A stretch of 39,558 nt of DNA from JBNKWA01 sp050299555 (lineage in GTDB: Bacteria; Pseudomonadota; Alphaproteobacteria; Rhodobacterales; Rhodobacteraceae), in NCBI GenBank assembly GCA_050299555.1, contig JBNKWA010000094.1, positions 1-39,558 on the forward strand, read 5' to 3'. Both the position numbers and the translations under genes were made by a program. This document shows positions 25,376-33,086 of the stretch, in pieces. The notes under the pieces were generated by a model. It did no database searches. It was given only the letters and a program-made list of their open reading frames with translations, and was not told the origin of the DNA. Each line of letters starts with the position of its first letter. The first letter of the stretch is position 1.

Positions 25376-25588
25376 TCAGGCGCCGTAGACGCTTTCGCGG
25401 GCAATCGTGACCAGCGAGGACCGATGGAGACCCAGATCGTCCAGCTCCCGGTCGCTCAGCTGGTTCAGTTCGTGATAGGTGCGGACAAAGACCGCGTGAT
25501 CGGACAGGGCCCGACGAATGCGGGCAAAGATGCCGCGGCCTTCGTTGGCAACGCCAACAACGTCATGGTTGCTTACCGTGTAAGCCAT
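25376..25588 (-). CDS. DUF1127 small protein (YjiS-like)
   Basis: A 70-residue protein whose second half matches DUF1127: a helix containing HELNQLSDRELDDLGLHRSSL, here quoted as ELNQLSDRELDDLGL, followed by TIARESV. The first half (MAYTVSNHDVVGVANEG) is variable in the family. These short arginine-rich proteins are common in alphaproteobacteria and are linked to RNA turnover and stress or nutrient responses. The start has an AAAGGAA ribosome site and the gene ends at a strong terminator, so it is probably transcribed alone. Confidence 0.88.
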   Translation of the reverse strand: MAYTVSNHDVVGVANEGRGIFARIRRALSDHAVFVRTYHELNQLSDRELDDLGLHRSSLVTIARESVYGA

Positions 25589-25860
25589 GGTGAATTCCTT
25601 TCAGTTCTGCTCGTTACGGGTTCCGCGATGGTCAGCCACCGCGTGCGATTCATTTCAGGTCGCTTCCCCCCAGGCCGTGAGCATTCCTCTCAGGACATGC
25701 ACCGGCCCGTTGGCATCCAAGATAAGAGTTTTGCTGCGTCGCACAACAACCAATGCCGCAACGCGGCCATGCGCAGATTGCAGGGCTCTCGCCCTTGTCA
25801 TGCCACATTCGCCTTGCGAGAGAAGAGATCTGTCTAAATTATTGGCAATAATGAATATAA

Positions 25861-25880
25861 CGGTAAACGAAAGTTTACCG
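25861..25880. promoter_or_regulatory. Perfect palindrome with GAAA loop upstream of the DUF1127 gene
   Basis: CGGTAAACGAAAGTTTACCG forms an 8-bp stem closed by a GAAA tetraloop when read on the + strand. It sits in an AT-rich patch about 270 bp upstream of the DUF1127 start. It could be a protein-binding operator or an RNA hairpin. No T-run follows on either strand, so it is not an ordinary terminator. Confidence 0.45.
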
Positions 25881-25922
25881 ATCCTTGCCGCCAGTCGATT
25901 CGGACTCGTTATTCGCAGGCGC

Positions 25923-25943
25923 AAAAAAACTGTCCGTGACAGT
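25923..25943 (-). terminator. Terminator of the tungstate-type transporter genes
   Basis: ACTGTC and GACAGT form a 6-bp stem around a three-base loop, followed on the leftward strand by seven T residues (25929-25923, the first shared with the stem). It lies about 37 bp past the stop of the ATPase gene. Confidence 0.7.
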
Positions 25944-25979
25944 CCGATTCGCACGCGGCCCACTGACGACGAGACGGCG

Positions 25980-26684
25980 TTACAACTCGCCGGCGAGGTA
26001 TCGCCGCGCCGCTTCGCTCGATGGCGCCGCAAAGAAACGCTCGGCGGGCGCGGATTCCGCCAATCGCCCCTCGGCGACAAAGATGACGTGCTGCGCCAGT
26101 CGCCTGGCCTGGCCCAGGTCATGGGTGGCGATGATCGCCCTCAGCCCCTTCTCGCAGGCGGTCGAGAGCACGGTTTCAAACGCCGCGGTCGAGGCTGGAT
26201 CCAGGCTGGCCGAGGGTTCGTCCAGAAGCATGACCCGCGGCCCCGGGGCGAGGGCCCGCGCCAGCGCCATGCGCTGACGCTCGCCACCCGACAGCCTGGC
26301 TGCCGGCAGGTCGGCGCGGTGATTCAGCCTCGCCTCGGCCAACAGGGCGGCGACGCGTTCGCTCCGGCGGGCGCGCGGCCAGCCGTCAGCCACCAGCGGG
26401 AACTCGACATTGGCATGCACCGACCGGCGCATGACCGGCGTCGACTGGAACATCATTCCCGGACGCGTGCTGCCCAGCCCATGCCATCGCACGCCGCCTT
26501 GCGCCGGCTGGACCAGCCCGGCGAGTAGCTGCAGGAACAGCGACTTGCCGGCGCCGTTGGCGCCCATCACGACGGTCATCGCCGGCAGCGCCAGTTCGAG
26601 ATCGAGCGGGCCGAGCAGCCGTTTCGGGCCGTCGGTCAGGACGGCACCGGCCAGGGTCAGTCGGATCGGGTCGCTGGCGGACAT
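25980..26684 (-). CDS. Tungstate/molybdate-type ABC transporter ATP-binding protein (TupC-like)
   Basis: A 234-residue ABC ATPase. Walker A is GANGAGKSLF, the Q-loop is MMFQSTPVMRRSV, the signature is LSGGERQRMALARAL, Walker B is VMLLDEPSASLDP, and the switch histidine is in ATHDLGQARRLA. It is shorter than molybdate ModC and lacks the MOP domain, which fits the tungstate TupC group. It overlaps the permease stop as TGATG. The start MSASDPIRL is chosen for that coupling; the longer frame extends into the permease gene. It is the last gene of the operon before a clear terminator. Confidence 0.82.
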   Translation of the reverse strand: MSASDPIRLTLAGAVLTDGPKRLLGPLDLELALPAMTVVMGANGAGKSLFLQLLAGLVQPAQGGVRWHGLGSTRPGMMFQSTPVMRRSVHANVEFPLVADGWPRARRSERVAALLAEARLNHRADLPAARLSGGERQRMALARALAPGPRVMLLDEPSASLDPASTAAFETVLSTACEKGLRAIIATHDLGQARRLAQHVIFVAEGRLAESAPAERFFAAPSSEAARRYLAGEL

Positions 26685-27379
26685 CAGGCCGCTTTGTAGC
26701 GTCGGCCGGCCCGGGCGACGATGTGAGTAAGCGCGTTCACGGCCACAGCGAGACTGATGAGGATCAGCCCCAGCGCCAGGGCCAGCTCCAGGTTGCCCTT
26801 GGAGGTTTCCAGCGCAATGGTCGTGGTCATCACCCGGGTCAGGCCATTGATGTTGCCGCCCACGATGATCACTGCGCCCACTTCCGCAACGGCCCGGCCG
26901 AAACCCGCCAGCACGGCGGTCACCACGCCAAAGCGCGCGTCCCAAAGCAGGGTGCGCAGGGTCAGCCAGGGCCCGGCGCCAACGGCGCGAAGCAACTGCG
27001 AATAATCGCCCAGGACCGGCAGCACCGCCTCGCGGGTGAGCGCTGCCACGATCGGCAGGATAAGAATGGTCTGGGCCACGATCATTGCCGTCGGCGTGAA
27101 CAGAAGGCCCAGTTCACCCAGCGGCCCGGACCGCGACAGCATCAGATAGACGAAAAGACCAACGACCACCGGCGGCAGCGCCATCAGCGACGTGGCGACC
27201 ACCACCAGCGCGCCGCGCCCGGGAAAGGGCCATATGGCCAATGCAGCGCCGATCGGCGCCCCGATCAGTGTGGCCAAGGCAACGGCCGACAGCGACACCC
27301 GGAGCGACAGGAGCACGATCCCGGCCAGTTCGGGGTCGCCCGACGCGACCAGTTGCAGCGCGGTACTCAGGACTTCCAT
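26684..27379 (-). CDS. Tungstate/molybdate-type ABC transporter permease (TupB-like)
   Basis: A 231-residue inner-membrane permease with about five helices. The coupling segment RAVGAGPWLTLRTLLWDARFGVVTAVLAGFGRAVAEVGAVIIVGGNI, of which I quote GFGRAVAEVGAVIIVGGNI, is very close to TupB-type permeases, as is the following TRVMTTTIALETSKGNLE. Its partner is the ATPase immediately downstream. The start chosen has a GGAGGG ribosome site; the 57 codons further upstream in frame do not resemble the family. There is no tupA-like binding protein next to it: upstream is a divergent amino-acid-type transporter. The substrate could be tungstate or molybdate. Confidence 0.85.
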   Translation of the reverse strand: MEVLSTALQLVASGDPELAGIVLLSLRVSLSAVALATLIGAPIGAALAIWPFPGRGALVVVATSLMALPPVVVGLFVYLMLSRSGPLGELGLLFTPTAMIVAQTILILPIVAALTREAVLPVLGDYSQLLRAVGAGPWLTLRTLLWDARFGVVTAVLAGFGRAVAEVGAVIIVGGNINGLTRVMTTTIALETSKGNLELALALGLILISLAVAVNALTHIVARAGRRYKAA

Positions 27380-27549
27380 CACCCTCCCCCGGGCAAGAAT
27401 CCAGCCAGCAAGCGCTGCAAAGAACCCCGGCAACGCCCTGAATTGCAAGTGCCTTGCCTTGCCAAGCAATGCTAATATCCTCGCGGCCACGCGAATCCGC
27501 GACCCTCGGCCCACGCAAGGCAGGGCGCGACACAATGGGGAGTTCCACA

Positions 27550-28737
27550 ATGAAAAAGCTTCTTCTCGCCGCAGTCAGCCTGTCGGCGATGACCTCTGCC
27601 GGAATGGCGCAGGATGCGGTCAAGGTCGGCGTCCTGCTGGGCTTCACCGGTCCGATCGAGTCGCTGACACCGCAGATGGCCGACAGCGCAGAGCTGGCAT
27701 GGAAGGAGATTTCGGATTCGGGGCTGTTCCTCGGCGGCTCGACGATCGAATCGGTGCGCGCCGATTCCACCTGCGTCGACGCTGCCGCCGCCCAGGCGGC
27801 TGCACAGAAGATGGTCGACTCGGACGGCGTTCTTGCGATCATGGGCGCCGACTGCTCGGGCGTCACCACCGCGGTCGCCAACAACGTCGCGATCCCCAAC
27901 GGCGTCGTGATGGTATCTCCGTCGGCCACGTCTCCGGCCCTGTCCACCATCGAGGACAACGGCCTGTTCTTCCGCACCTCGCCGTCGGATGCCCGGCAGG
28001 GCGAGGTGCTGACCCAGATCCTGGTCGACAAGGGAATCAACGAGGTCGCCGTCACCTACACCAACAACGACTACGGCAAGGGCCTCAGCGACAGCTTCAT
28101 CTCCAACTTCGAGGCGGCCGGCGGCACGGTGACGATCAACGCGCCGCATGAAGACGGCAAGGCCGACTACTCGGCCGAGGTGGCCTCGCTGGCGGCTGCG
28201 GGCGGCCAGCTTCTGGTTGTGCTCGGCTATGCCGACCAGGGCGGCAAGGGGATCATCCAGGCAGCCAGCGATACCGGCGCCTTCTCGCAGTTCGCCATGG
28301 GCGACGGCATGTATTCCGACGCTCTCGTGGCCGATCTCGGCGCCGCGCTGGAGGGCTCGATCGGCTCGGTTCCGTGGTCCGAGGGCGAGGGGTCCGACGC
28401 CTTCATCGCGCTGACCGAGGCGGCCGGCGTGAAGGGCGAGTCGAGCTTCACCCGCGAGAGTTATGACGCCGCCGCGCTGATCGCGCTGGCCATGCAGAAG
28501 GGCGGCGAGGCAAGCCGCGAGGCCGTGGCCGCCAATCTGCTCGACGTTGCCAACGGGCCGGGTGAACCGATCCTTCCGGGCGAGCTGGCCAAGGCGCTGC
28601 AGATCCTGAAGGATGGCGGTACCGTGGACTATGTTGGTGCCACCAACGTCAACCTGATCGGCCCCGGCGAGGCGGCCGGCACCTATCGCGAATACGTCAT
28701 CGAGGGCGGCGCCTACGAGACTGTCCAGTTCCGCTGA
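27550..28737 (+). CDS. Branched-chain-amino-acid-type periplasmic binding protein (LivK-like)
   Basis: A 395-residue periplasmic binding protein with a signal peptide (MKKLLLAAVSLSAMTSAGMA, cut before QDA). The mature part opens with VKVGVLLGFTGPIESLTPQM, then a long type I periplasmic-binding fold; GADCSGVTTAVANNVAIPNG and YTNNDYGKGLSDSF are family segments. The ligand may be an amino acid, amide or urea-like solute; the sequence does not decide. I start at ATG 27550, which has a GGGGAG ribosome site, while an earlier in-frame ATG at 27454 would place 32 odd residues before the signal peptide. It heads a five-gene importer operon. Confidence 0.92.
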   Translation: MKKLLLAAVSLSAMTSAGMAQDAVKVGVLLGFTGPIESLTPQMADSAELAWKEISDSGLFLGGSTIESVRADSTCVDAAAAQAAAQKMVDSDGVLAIMGADCSGVTTAVANNVAIPNGVVMVSPSATSPALSTIEDNGLFFRTSPSDARQGEVLTQILVDKGINEVAVTYTNNDYGKGLSDSFISNFEAAGGTVTINAPHEDGKADYSAEVASLAAAGGQLLVVLGYADQGGKGIIQAASDTGAFSQFAMGDGMYSDALVADLGAALEGSIGSVPWSEGEGSDAFIALTEAAGVKGESSFTRESYDAAALIALAMQKGGEASREAVAANLLDVANGPGEPILPGELAKALQILKDGGTVDYVGATNVNLIGPGEAAGTYREYVIEGGAYETVQFR

Positions 28738-28809
28738 GAGCGGCGTTGAACGAACGGCCCGGGACATGGTCAGACGTGCCCCGGGCCTTCGCGTAAAGAG
28801 GATCCGCCG

Positions 28810-29604
28810 ATGGTAAGCCCCATGATCCGGGTCGAGAACCTGCACATGCACTTCGGTGGCATTCATGCCGTCGACGGCACCTCGATCGAGATCGCCAAGG
28901 GTTCCATCACCGGGCTGATCGGTCCCAACGGGGCCGGCAAGACCACGCTTTTCAATGTCATCGCGGGGCACTTCCGGCCGACCTCAGGCCGGGTCTGGCT
29001 CGACGACGAAGAGATCACCGGACTGCCTCCGCACGAGCTTTTCGGCAAGGGGTTGCTTCGGACATTTCAGATCGCGCACGAATTCTCGACCCTCACCGTG
29101 CGCGAGAACCTGATGATGGTGCCCCCGAACCAGACCGGCGAGAGCCTGCTCGGCACCTGGCTGAAACGGGGCCAGGTGCGCGAGGAAGAAGGCAAGGTGC
29201 GTGCCCGGGCCGATGACGTGATCGAGTTTCTCGAGATCGGCCACGTGGCGGACGAGCTGGCCGGCAACCTGTCCGGAGGGCAAAAGAAGCTTCTGGAGCT
29301 TGGCCGGACCATGATGGTGGACGCCAAGATCGTCTTCCTCGACGAGGTGGGCGCCGGGGTCAACCGCACCCTCCTCGGCACGATTGCGGACGCAATCCTG
29401 CGGCTGAACCAGGAGCGCGGCTACACCTTCTGCATGATCGAGCACGACATGGATTTCATCGGCCGGCTGTGCCAGCCGGTGATCGTCATGGCCGAGGGCA
29501 AGGTGCTGACCGAAGGCTCGCCCGAGGAGGTCAAGAACGACGAGCGGGTGATCGAGGCCTATCTTGGCCGCGGGCTCAAGAAGCGGCCGGGGGTGGTGGC
29601 ATGA
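28810..29604 (+). CDS. Branched-chain-amino-acid-type ABC ATPase (LivG-like)
   Basis: A 264-residue ABC ATPase of the LivG group. Walker A is GPNGAGKTT, the Q-loop LRTFQIAHEFSTLTVREN, the signature NLSGGQKKLLELGR and the switch histidine is in MIEHDMDFIGRL. Walker B is IVFLDEVGAGVN, with valine where most relatives have proline. The end of the protein (FIGRLCQPVIVMAEGKVLTEG) has the usual LivG tail. The start at 28810 has an AGAGGA site; ATG 28822 is also possible. Its stop overlaps the ATG of a 21-codon micro-ORF as ATGA. Confidence 0.92.
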   Translation: MVSPMIRVENLHMHFGGIHAVDGTSIEIAKGSITGLIGPNGAGKTTLFNVIAGHFRPTSGRVWLDDEEITGLPPHELFGKGLLRTFQIAHEFSTLTVRENLMMVPPNQTGESLLGTWLKRGQVREEEGKVRARADDVIEFLEIGHVADELAGNLSGGQKKLLELGRTMMVDAKIVFLDEVGAGVNRTLLGTIADAILRLNQERGYTFCMIEHDMDFIGRLCQPVIVMAEGKVLTEGSPEEVKNDERVIEAYLGRGLKKRPGVVA

Positions 29605-29666
29605 CGGCCGAGACAGCGATCGCCGACTGGTCGGCCGCCTGCGAAGGCCGCGGGAGCCGGCCATGA
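29601..29666 (+). CDS. 21-residue micro-ORF wedged between the two ATPase genes
   Basis: The open frame from ATG 29601 to TGA 29666 would encode MTAETAIADWSAACEGRGSR plus a final P. Its ATG overlaps the livG-like stop (ATGA) and its stop overlaps the livF-like start (ATGA). It could be a translational bridge that carries ribosomes from one gene to the other over a 59-bp gap, or a chance frame. I see no homology. Whether a peptide is made is unknown. Confidence 0.35.
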   Translation: MTAETAIADWSAACEGRGSRP

Positions 29667-30373
29667 CGGGCCCGTTCCTCTGCGGAGAGGCGATGACGGG
29701 CGGCTATGGCGGCGCCGACATCCTGACCGATTGCTCGATAGCCGTCGAAAAGGGCGAGATCGCCGTCATCGTTGGCCCCAACGGCGCCGGCAAGTCCACC
29801 GCCATGAAGGCGATATTCGGCATGCTTTCCCTGCGCCAGGGCAGGGTTACGCTGGACGGCCGCGACATTACCGCGCTCAGCCCGCAGGACCGGGTTGCCG
29901 CCGGCATGGGCTTCGTGCCGCAGACCGGCAACGTGTTCACCTCGCTGACGGTGCGCGAGAACCTGGAGATGGGCGCCTTCATCCGCGAGGATGATTTTTC
30001 AGCCACCATGGAGGAGGTGTTCGGCCTGTTCCCGATCCTGGCCGAGAAGGCGGCGCAGCCGGCCGGCGAACTTTCGGGCGGGCAGCGCCAGCAGGTGGCG
30101 GTGGGGCGGGCGCTGATGACCCGACCCTCGGTTCTGATGCTGGACGAGCCGACCGCCGGCGTCAGTCCCATCGTGATGGACGAGCTTTTCGACAAGATCC
30201 TCGAGGTGGCGGCCACCGGCATCGCCATCCTGATGGTGGAGCAGAATGCCAAGCAGGCCCTCAACATCGCCGATCGCGGTTATGTGCTGGTGCAGGGGCA
30301 GAACCGCTATACCGACACCGGGGCGGCACTCCTGGCCGATCCCGAAGTCAGGCGGAGTTTTCTCGGTGGCTGA
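29663..30373 (+). CDS. Branched-chain-amino-acid-type ABC ATPase (LivF-like)
   Basis: A 236-residue ABC ATPase of the LivF group: Walker A GPNGAGKST, the family's GMGFVPQTGNVFTSLTVRENLEMG segment, signature ELSGGQRQQVAVGRAL, Walker B VLMLDEPTAGVSP and switch residue region ILMVEQNAKQALNIAD (glutamine-asparagine in place of histidine is normal for LivF). I take the ATG at 29663, with GGGAG upstream and overlap with the micro-ORF; the longer frame to 29564 reads through the end of the upstream gene. It is followed after 3 bp by the first permease gene. Confidence 0.92.
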   Translation: MTGPFLCGEAMTGGYGGADILTDCSIAVEKGEIAVIVGPNGAGKSTAMKAIFGMLSLRQGRVTLDGRDITALSPQDRVAAGMGFVPQTGNVFTSLTVRENLEMGAFIREDDFSATMEEVFGLFPILAEKAAQPAGELSGGQRQQVAVGRALMTRPSVLMLDEPTAGVSPIVMDELFDKILEVAATGIAILMVEQNAKQALNIADRGYVLVQGQNRYTDTGAALLADPEVRRSFLGG

Positions 30374-30376
30374 GCA

Positions 30377-31387
30377 ATGACCGATATCCTGAACGCCCTG
30401 GTCCTGTTCAGCAACTTCGTGCTGATCCCCGGCGCCGCTTACGGCGCCCAGCTTGCGCTCGGAGCGCTCGGGGTGACGCTGATCTACGCGGTACTCAGGT
30501 TCTCGAACTTCGCCCACGGCGATTTGATGGCCTTCGGCACCATGTGCGTGATCCTCGTCACCTGGTGGCTGCAGTCCCTCGGCGTCAATCTCGGCCCGCT
30601 GCCCACCGCGCTTCTGGCGCTGCCTTTCGGCATCGCCGGGGCGGCGCTGATCTCGCTTTTCTTCGACCGCACCGTCTACAGCTTCTATCGCCGGCAGCGC
30701 GCCGCGCCCGTAGTCTTCGTCATCGCCTCGGTCGGCGTGATGTTCATGCTGAACGGGATCGTACGGCTGATCATCGGCCCGGACGACCAGCGCTTTACCG
30801 ATGGCGGCCGCTTCATCGTCACGGCGGGCGAGTTCCGGACCTGGTCAGGCCTCGGCGAGGGGCTGGCCTTTCGCACCACCCAGGCGCTGACCCTGGTGGT
30901 CGCAGTCGTGCTTGTGGCGGCGCTGTTCTGGTTTCTCAACCGCACCCGGATGGGCAAGGCGATGCGCGCCTATTCCGACAACGAGGACCTGGCGCTGCTG
31001 TCGGGGATCAATCCTGACCGCGTGGTGCTCTACACCTGGGTGATCGCGGCGGCGCTGGCGACCGTGGCGGGGACGCTCTACGGGCTCGACAAGTCGTTCA
31101 AGCCCTTCACCTATTTCCAGCTTCTGCTGCCGATCTTCGCCTCGGCCATCGTCGGCGGCATCGGCAATCCGGTGGGTGCCATTGCCGGCGGTTTCGTCAT
31201 CGCCTTCTCCGAGGTGACGGTCACCTATGCCTACAAGAAGTTCGTCGACTACATCCTGCCCTTCTGGGAGCCGCAGGGGCTGCTGCAGCTCCTGTCGGTG
31301 GAGTACAAGTTCGCCGTTTCCTTCGTGATCCTGGTGCTGGTGCTCTTGTTCCGGCCAACCGGCCTGTTCCGGGGGAAGGTAATATGA
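30377..31387 (+). CDS. Branched-chain-amino-acid-type permease (LivH-like)
   Basis: A 336-residue inner-membrane permease. The LivH motif RFSNFAHGDLMAFGTM is present near residue 40 and the C-terminal half carries a FASAIVGGIGNPVGAIAGG segment, both typical. It has about eight helices. At 336 residues it is slightly longer than the usual 290-310. The central SGINPDRVVLYTWVIAAALATVAGTLYG segment, quoted here as SGINPDRVVLYTWVIAAAL, is the coupling region. It starts 3 bp after the ATPase gene and its stop overlaps the next permease as ATGA. Confidence 0.93.
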   Translation: MTDILNALVLFSNFVLIPGAAYGAQLALGALGVTLIYAVLRFSNFAHGDLMAFGTMCVILVTWWLQSLGVNLGPLPTALLALPFGIAGAALISLFFDRTVYSFYRRQRAAPVVFVIASVGVMFMLNGIVRLIIGPDDQRFTDGGRFIVTAGEFRTWSGLGEGLAFRTTQALTLVVAVVLVAALFWFLNRTRMGKAMRAYSDNEDLALLSGINPDRVVLYTWVIAAALATVAGTLYGLDKSFKPFTYFQLLLPIFASAIVGGIGNPVGAIAGGFVIAFSEVTVTYAYKKFVDYILPFWEPQGLLQLLSVEYKFAVSFVILVLVLLFRPTGLFRGKVI

Positions 31388-32694
31388 AGCCCAGGACGCT
31401 CATCCTCTACGCGGTGATGGCAGCCGCACTGTTTCTGGTCGGCAGCTTTCAAAGCTGGTCGGTGGCGCTGACGATCCTCAACCTCTGCCTGATCTCGGCG
31501 GTCATGGCGCTGGGGGTCAACATCCAGTGGGGCTATGCGGGGCTCTTCAACGTCGGGATCATGGGGTTCGCGGCGCTGGGCGGGGTTGCGGTGGTGGTGG
31601 TGTCGATGCCGCCGGTAGGCGAGGCCTGGGCCGCGGGCGGCGCCGGTGTGCTTCTCGCAGGGCTGCTGCTGGCGGCCCTGGTGGCGGCCGTCTGGTGGCT
31701 GCGCCGTCGCCTACCCTATCGCTGGCGCGGCCCGGCAACGCTGGCGCTGGTGGCGTTGGGATATATGCTGCTCCGCGCCGTCTACGACCCGGCGGTGGAT
31801 GCCATCGAGGCCGTGAACCCGGCGCGGGACGGCTATCTCGGCGGCTTCGGCTTGCCGGTGGTGGTGGGCTGGCTTGCCGGCGGGGTGCTGGCCGCCGGAG
31901 CGGCCTGGATCGTCGGGCGCATCGCGCTCGGGCTCCGCTCCGACTATCTGGCCATCGCCACGCTGGGCATATCCGAGATCATCCTCGCGGTCCTGAAGAA
32001 CGAGGACTGGCTGGCCCGCGGGGTCAAGAACGTCACCGGCCTTCCGCGCCCCTTCCCGACCGAGATCGAGCTGCAGCAGACCGAATGGGTACGGGCCCTG
32101 GCCGAACGTTTCGGTGCCGATGTCGCAAGCACCGCCGGGAATACCTCCAAGCTGGGCTATGCACTGCTGTTCACGCTGGTGCTGGCGATCCTGATCTGGC
32201 TCGCCGAACGGGCGCTGAACTCGCCCTGGGGCCGAATGATGCGCGCCATTCGCGACAACCGCGACGCCGCCGAGGCCATGGGCAAGGACGTCACCCGCCG
32301 CCACCGACAGGTGTTCGTGCTCGGTTCGGCCGTAGTCGGCATCGCCGGCGCCATGCTGGTGACGCTCGACGGCCAGTTCACGCCCGGCAGCTACCAGCCC
32401 CTGCGCTACACCTTCCTGATCTGGGTGATGGTGATCGTCGGGGGTTCGGGCAACAACGCCGGCTCGATTCTGGGCGGGTTCCTGATCTGGTTCGTCTGGA
32501 TCGAGGCCGAGCCGCTCGGCAACTGGCTCATGACCGCGGTCACCGCCGGCATGGACGCGGGCAGCCCGGTGCGCAACCACCTTCTGGACGCGGCACCGCA
32601 TCTGAGGCTGTTCCTGATGGGGCTCATCCTGCTTCTGGTGCTCAGGTTCTGGCCTCGCGGGCTGATCCCCGAGAACCCCGGCCGCCGCCGCTGA
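31384..32694 (+). CDS. Branched-chain-amino-acid-type permease (LivM-like)
   Basis: A 436-residue inner-membrane permease, longer than a minimal LivM because of an extra hydrophobic section between residues 75 and 175. The family's GVNIQWGYAGLFNVGIMGFAALG region is near residue 45, quoted here as WGYAGLFNVGIMGF. The conserved SDYLAIATLGISEIILAVLKNE follows, and the coupling segment is AIRDNRDAAEAMGKDVTRRH. The end is WPRGLIPENPGRR. It is the last gene of this importer operon, and the cobalamin riboswitch begins 56 bp after its stop. Confidence 0.93.
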   Translation: MKPRTLILYAVMAAALFLVGSFQSWSVALTILNLCLISAVMALGVNIQWGYAGLFNVGIMGFAALGGVAVVVVSMPPVGEAWAAGGAGVLLAGLLLAALVAAVWWLRRRLPYRWRGPATLALVALGYMLLRAVYDPAVDAIEAVNPARDGYLGGFGLPVVVGWLAGGVLAAGAAWIVGRIALGLRSDYLAIATLGISEIILAVLKNEDWLARGVKNVTGLPRPFPTEIELQQTEWVRALAERFGADVASTAGNTSKLGYALLFTLVLAILIWLAERALNSPWGRMMRAIRDNRDAAEAMGKDVTRRHRQVFVLGSAVVGIAGAMLVTLDGQFTPGSYQPLRYTFLIWVMVIVGGSGNNAGSILGGFLIWFVWIEAEPLGNWLMTAVTAGMDAGSPVRNHLLDAAPHLRLFLMGLILLLVLRFWPRGLIPENPGRRR

Positions 32695-32712
32695 TCGCCC
32701 GACGACTCCGGC

Positions 32713-32718
32713 TTGACA
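32713..32718 (+). promoter_or_regulatory. Possible -35 box of the cobalamin operon
   Basis: TTGACA lies 37 bp before the riboswitch, where a promoter for it should be. No good -10 box is found at 16-18 bp spacing, so this is a weak call. Confidence 0.25.
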
Positions 32719-32749
32719 GACCGGCAGCCGGAGAGGAAAACACCGCCCA

Positions 32750-32920
32750 GTCTGGTTCCCACGCCACATGCGCGGGATGAAAAGGGAACGCGGTGAGAAG
32801 CCGCGGCTGCCCCCGCAACTGTAAGCGGTGAGCGGCCTTCCGGGAATGCCACTGGCCCGCATCTGCGGCCGGGAAGGCGGAAGGTTCGCTGCGACCCGCA
32901 AGCCAGGAGACCTGCCAGAC
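32750..32920 (+). promoter_or_regulatory. Cobalamin (B12) riboswitch
   Basis: The conserved core of the cobalamin riboswitch is seen in order: AAAAGGGAACGCGGTGAGAA, then GCCGCGGCTGCCCCCGCAAC, then TGTAAGCGG, later GGGAAGGCGG and GACCCGCAAGCCAGGAGACC. GTCTGG (32750-32755) pairs with CCAGAC (32915-32920) as the closing P1 helix. It heads the btuB-btuF-btuC-btuD operon, so binding of adenosylcobalamin should reduce uptake when the cofactor is plentiful. The 166 bases up to the btuB start would be the expression platform. No T-tailed terminator is seen, so translational control is more likely. Confidence 0.96.
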
Positions 32921-33086
32921 TTGTTCACCCATCCGGCGCACGGGGTGCGCGACCGGAGCGGCAAGAACCGCAGCGGTGACGTGCAGTCACTGTCTGGCGG
33001 TGTGCGGTCATCCGATCCGTTCCAGCCCGGACGAAGTCAAAGGGCGGTGCACGCCGACCATGCGTGCCGGAGAACGGGTTGGATAC

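Larger units (their letters stand above)
25589..25979. other. Intergenic region with terminator and palindrome
   Basis: This 391-bp gap contains the DUF1127 promoter region, a 20-bp GAAA-loop palindrome (25861-25880) and the terminator of the tungstate-type transporter genes (25923-25943). It is much richer in A and T than its surroundings between about 25830 and 25930. I see no coding sequence. Confidence 0.55.

Noticed and set aside
23285..25837. An 850-residue open frame on the + strand opposite the copper ATPase gene
   Set aside because: It is the mirror of a real gene in very GC-rich DNA. It has no family motif, is rich in His, Arg and Gln, and the opposite strand carries a complete P-type ATPase.
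27440..27480. Promoter for the amino-acid-type importer (a TAATAT box at 27473-27478)
   Set aside because: The -10 is plausible, but no -35 box fits at 16-19 bp, so I cannot support the pair.
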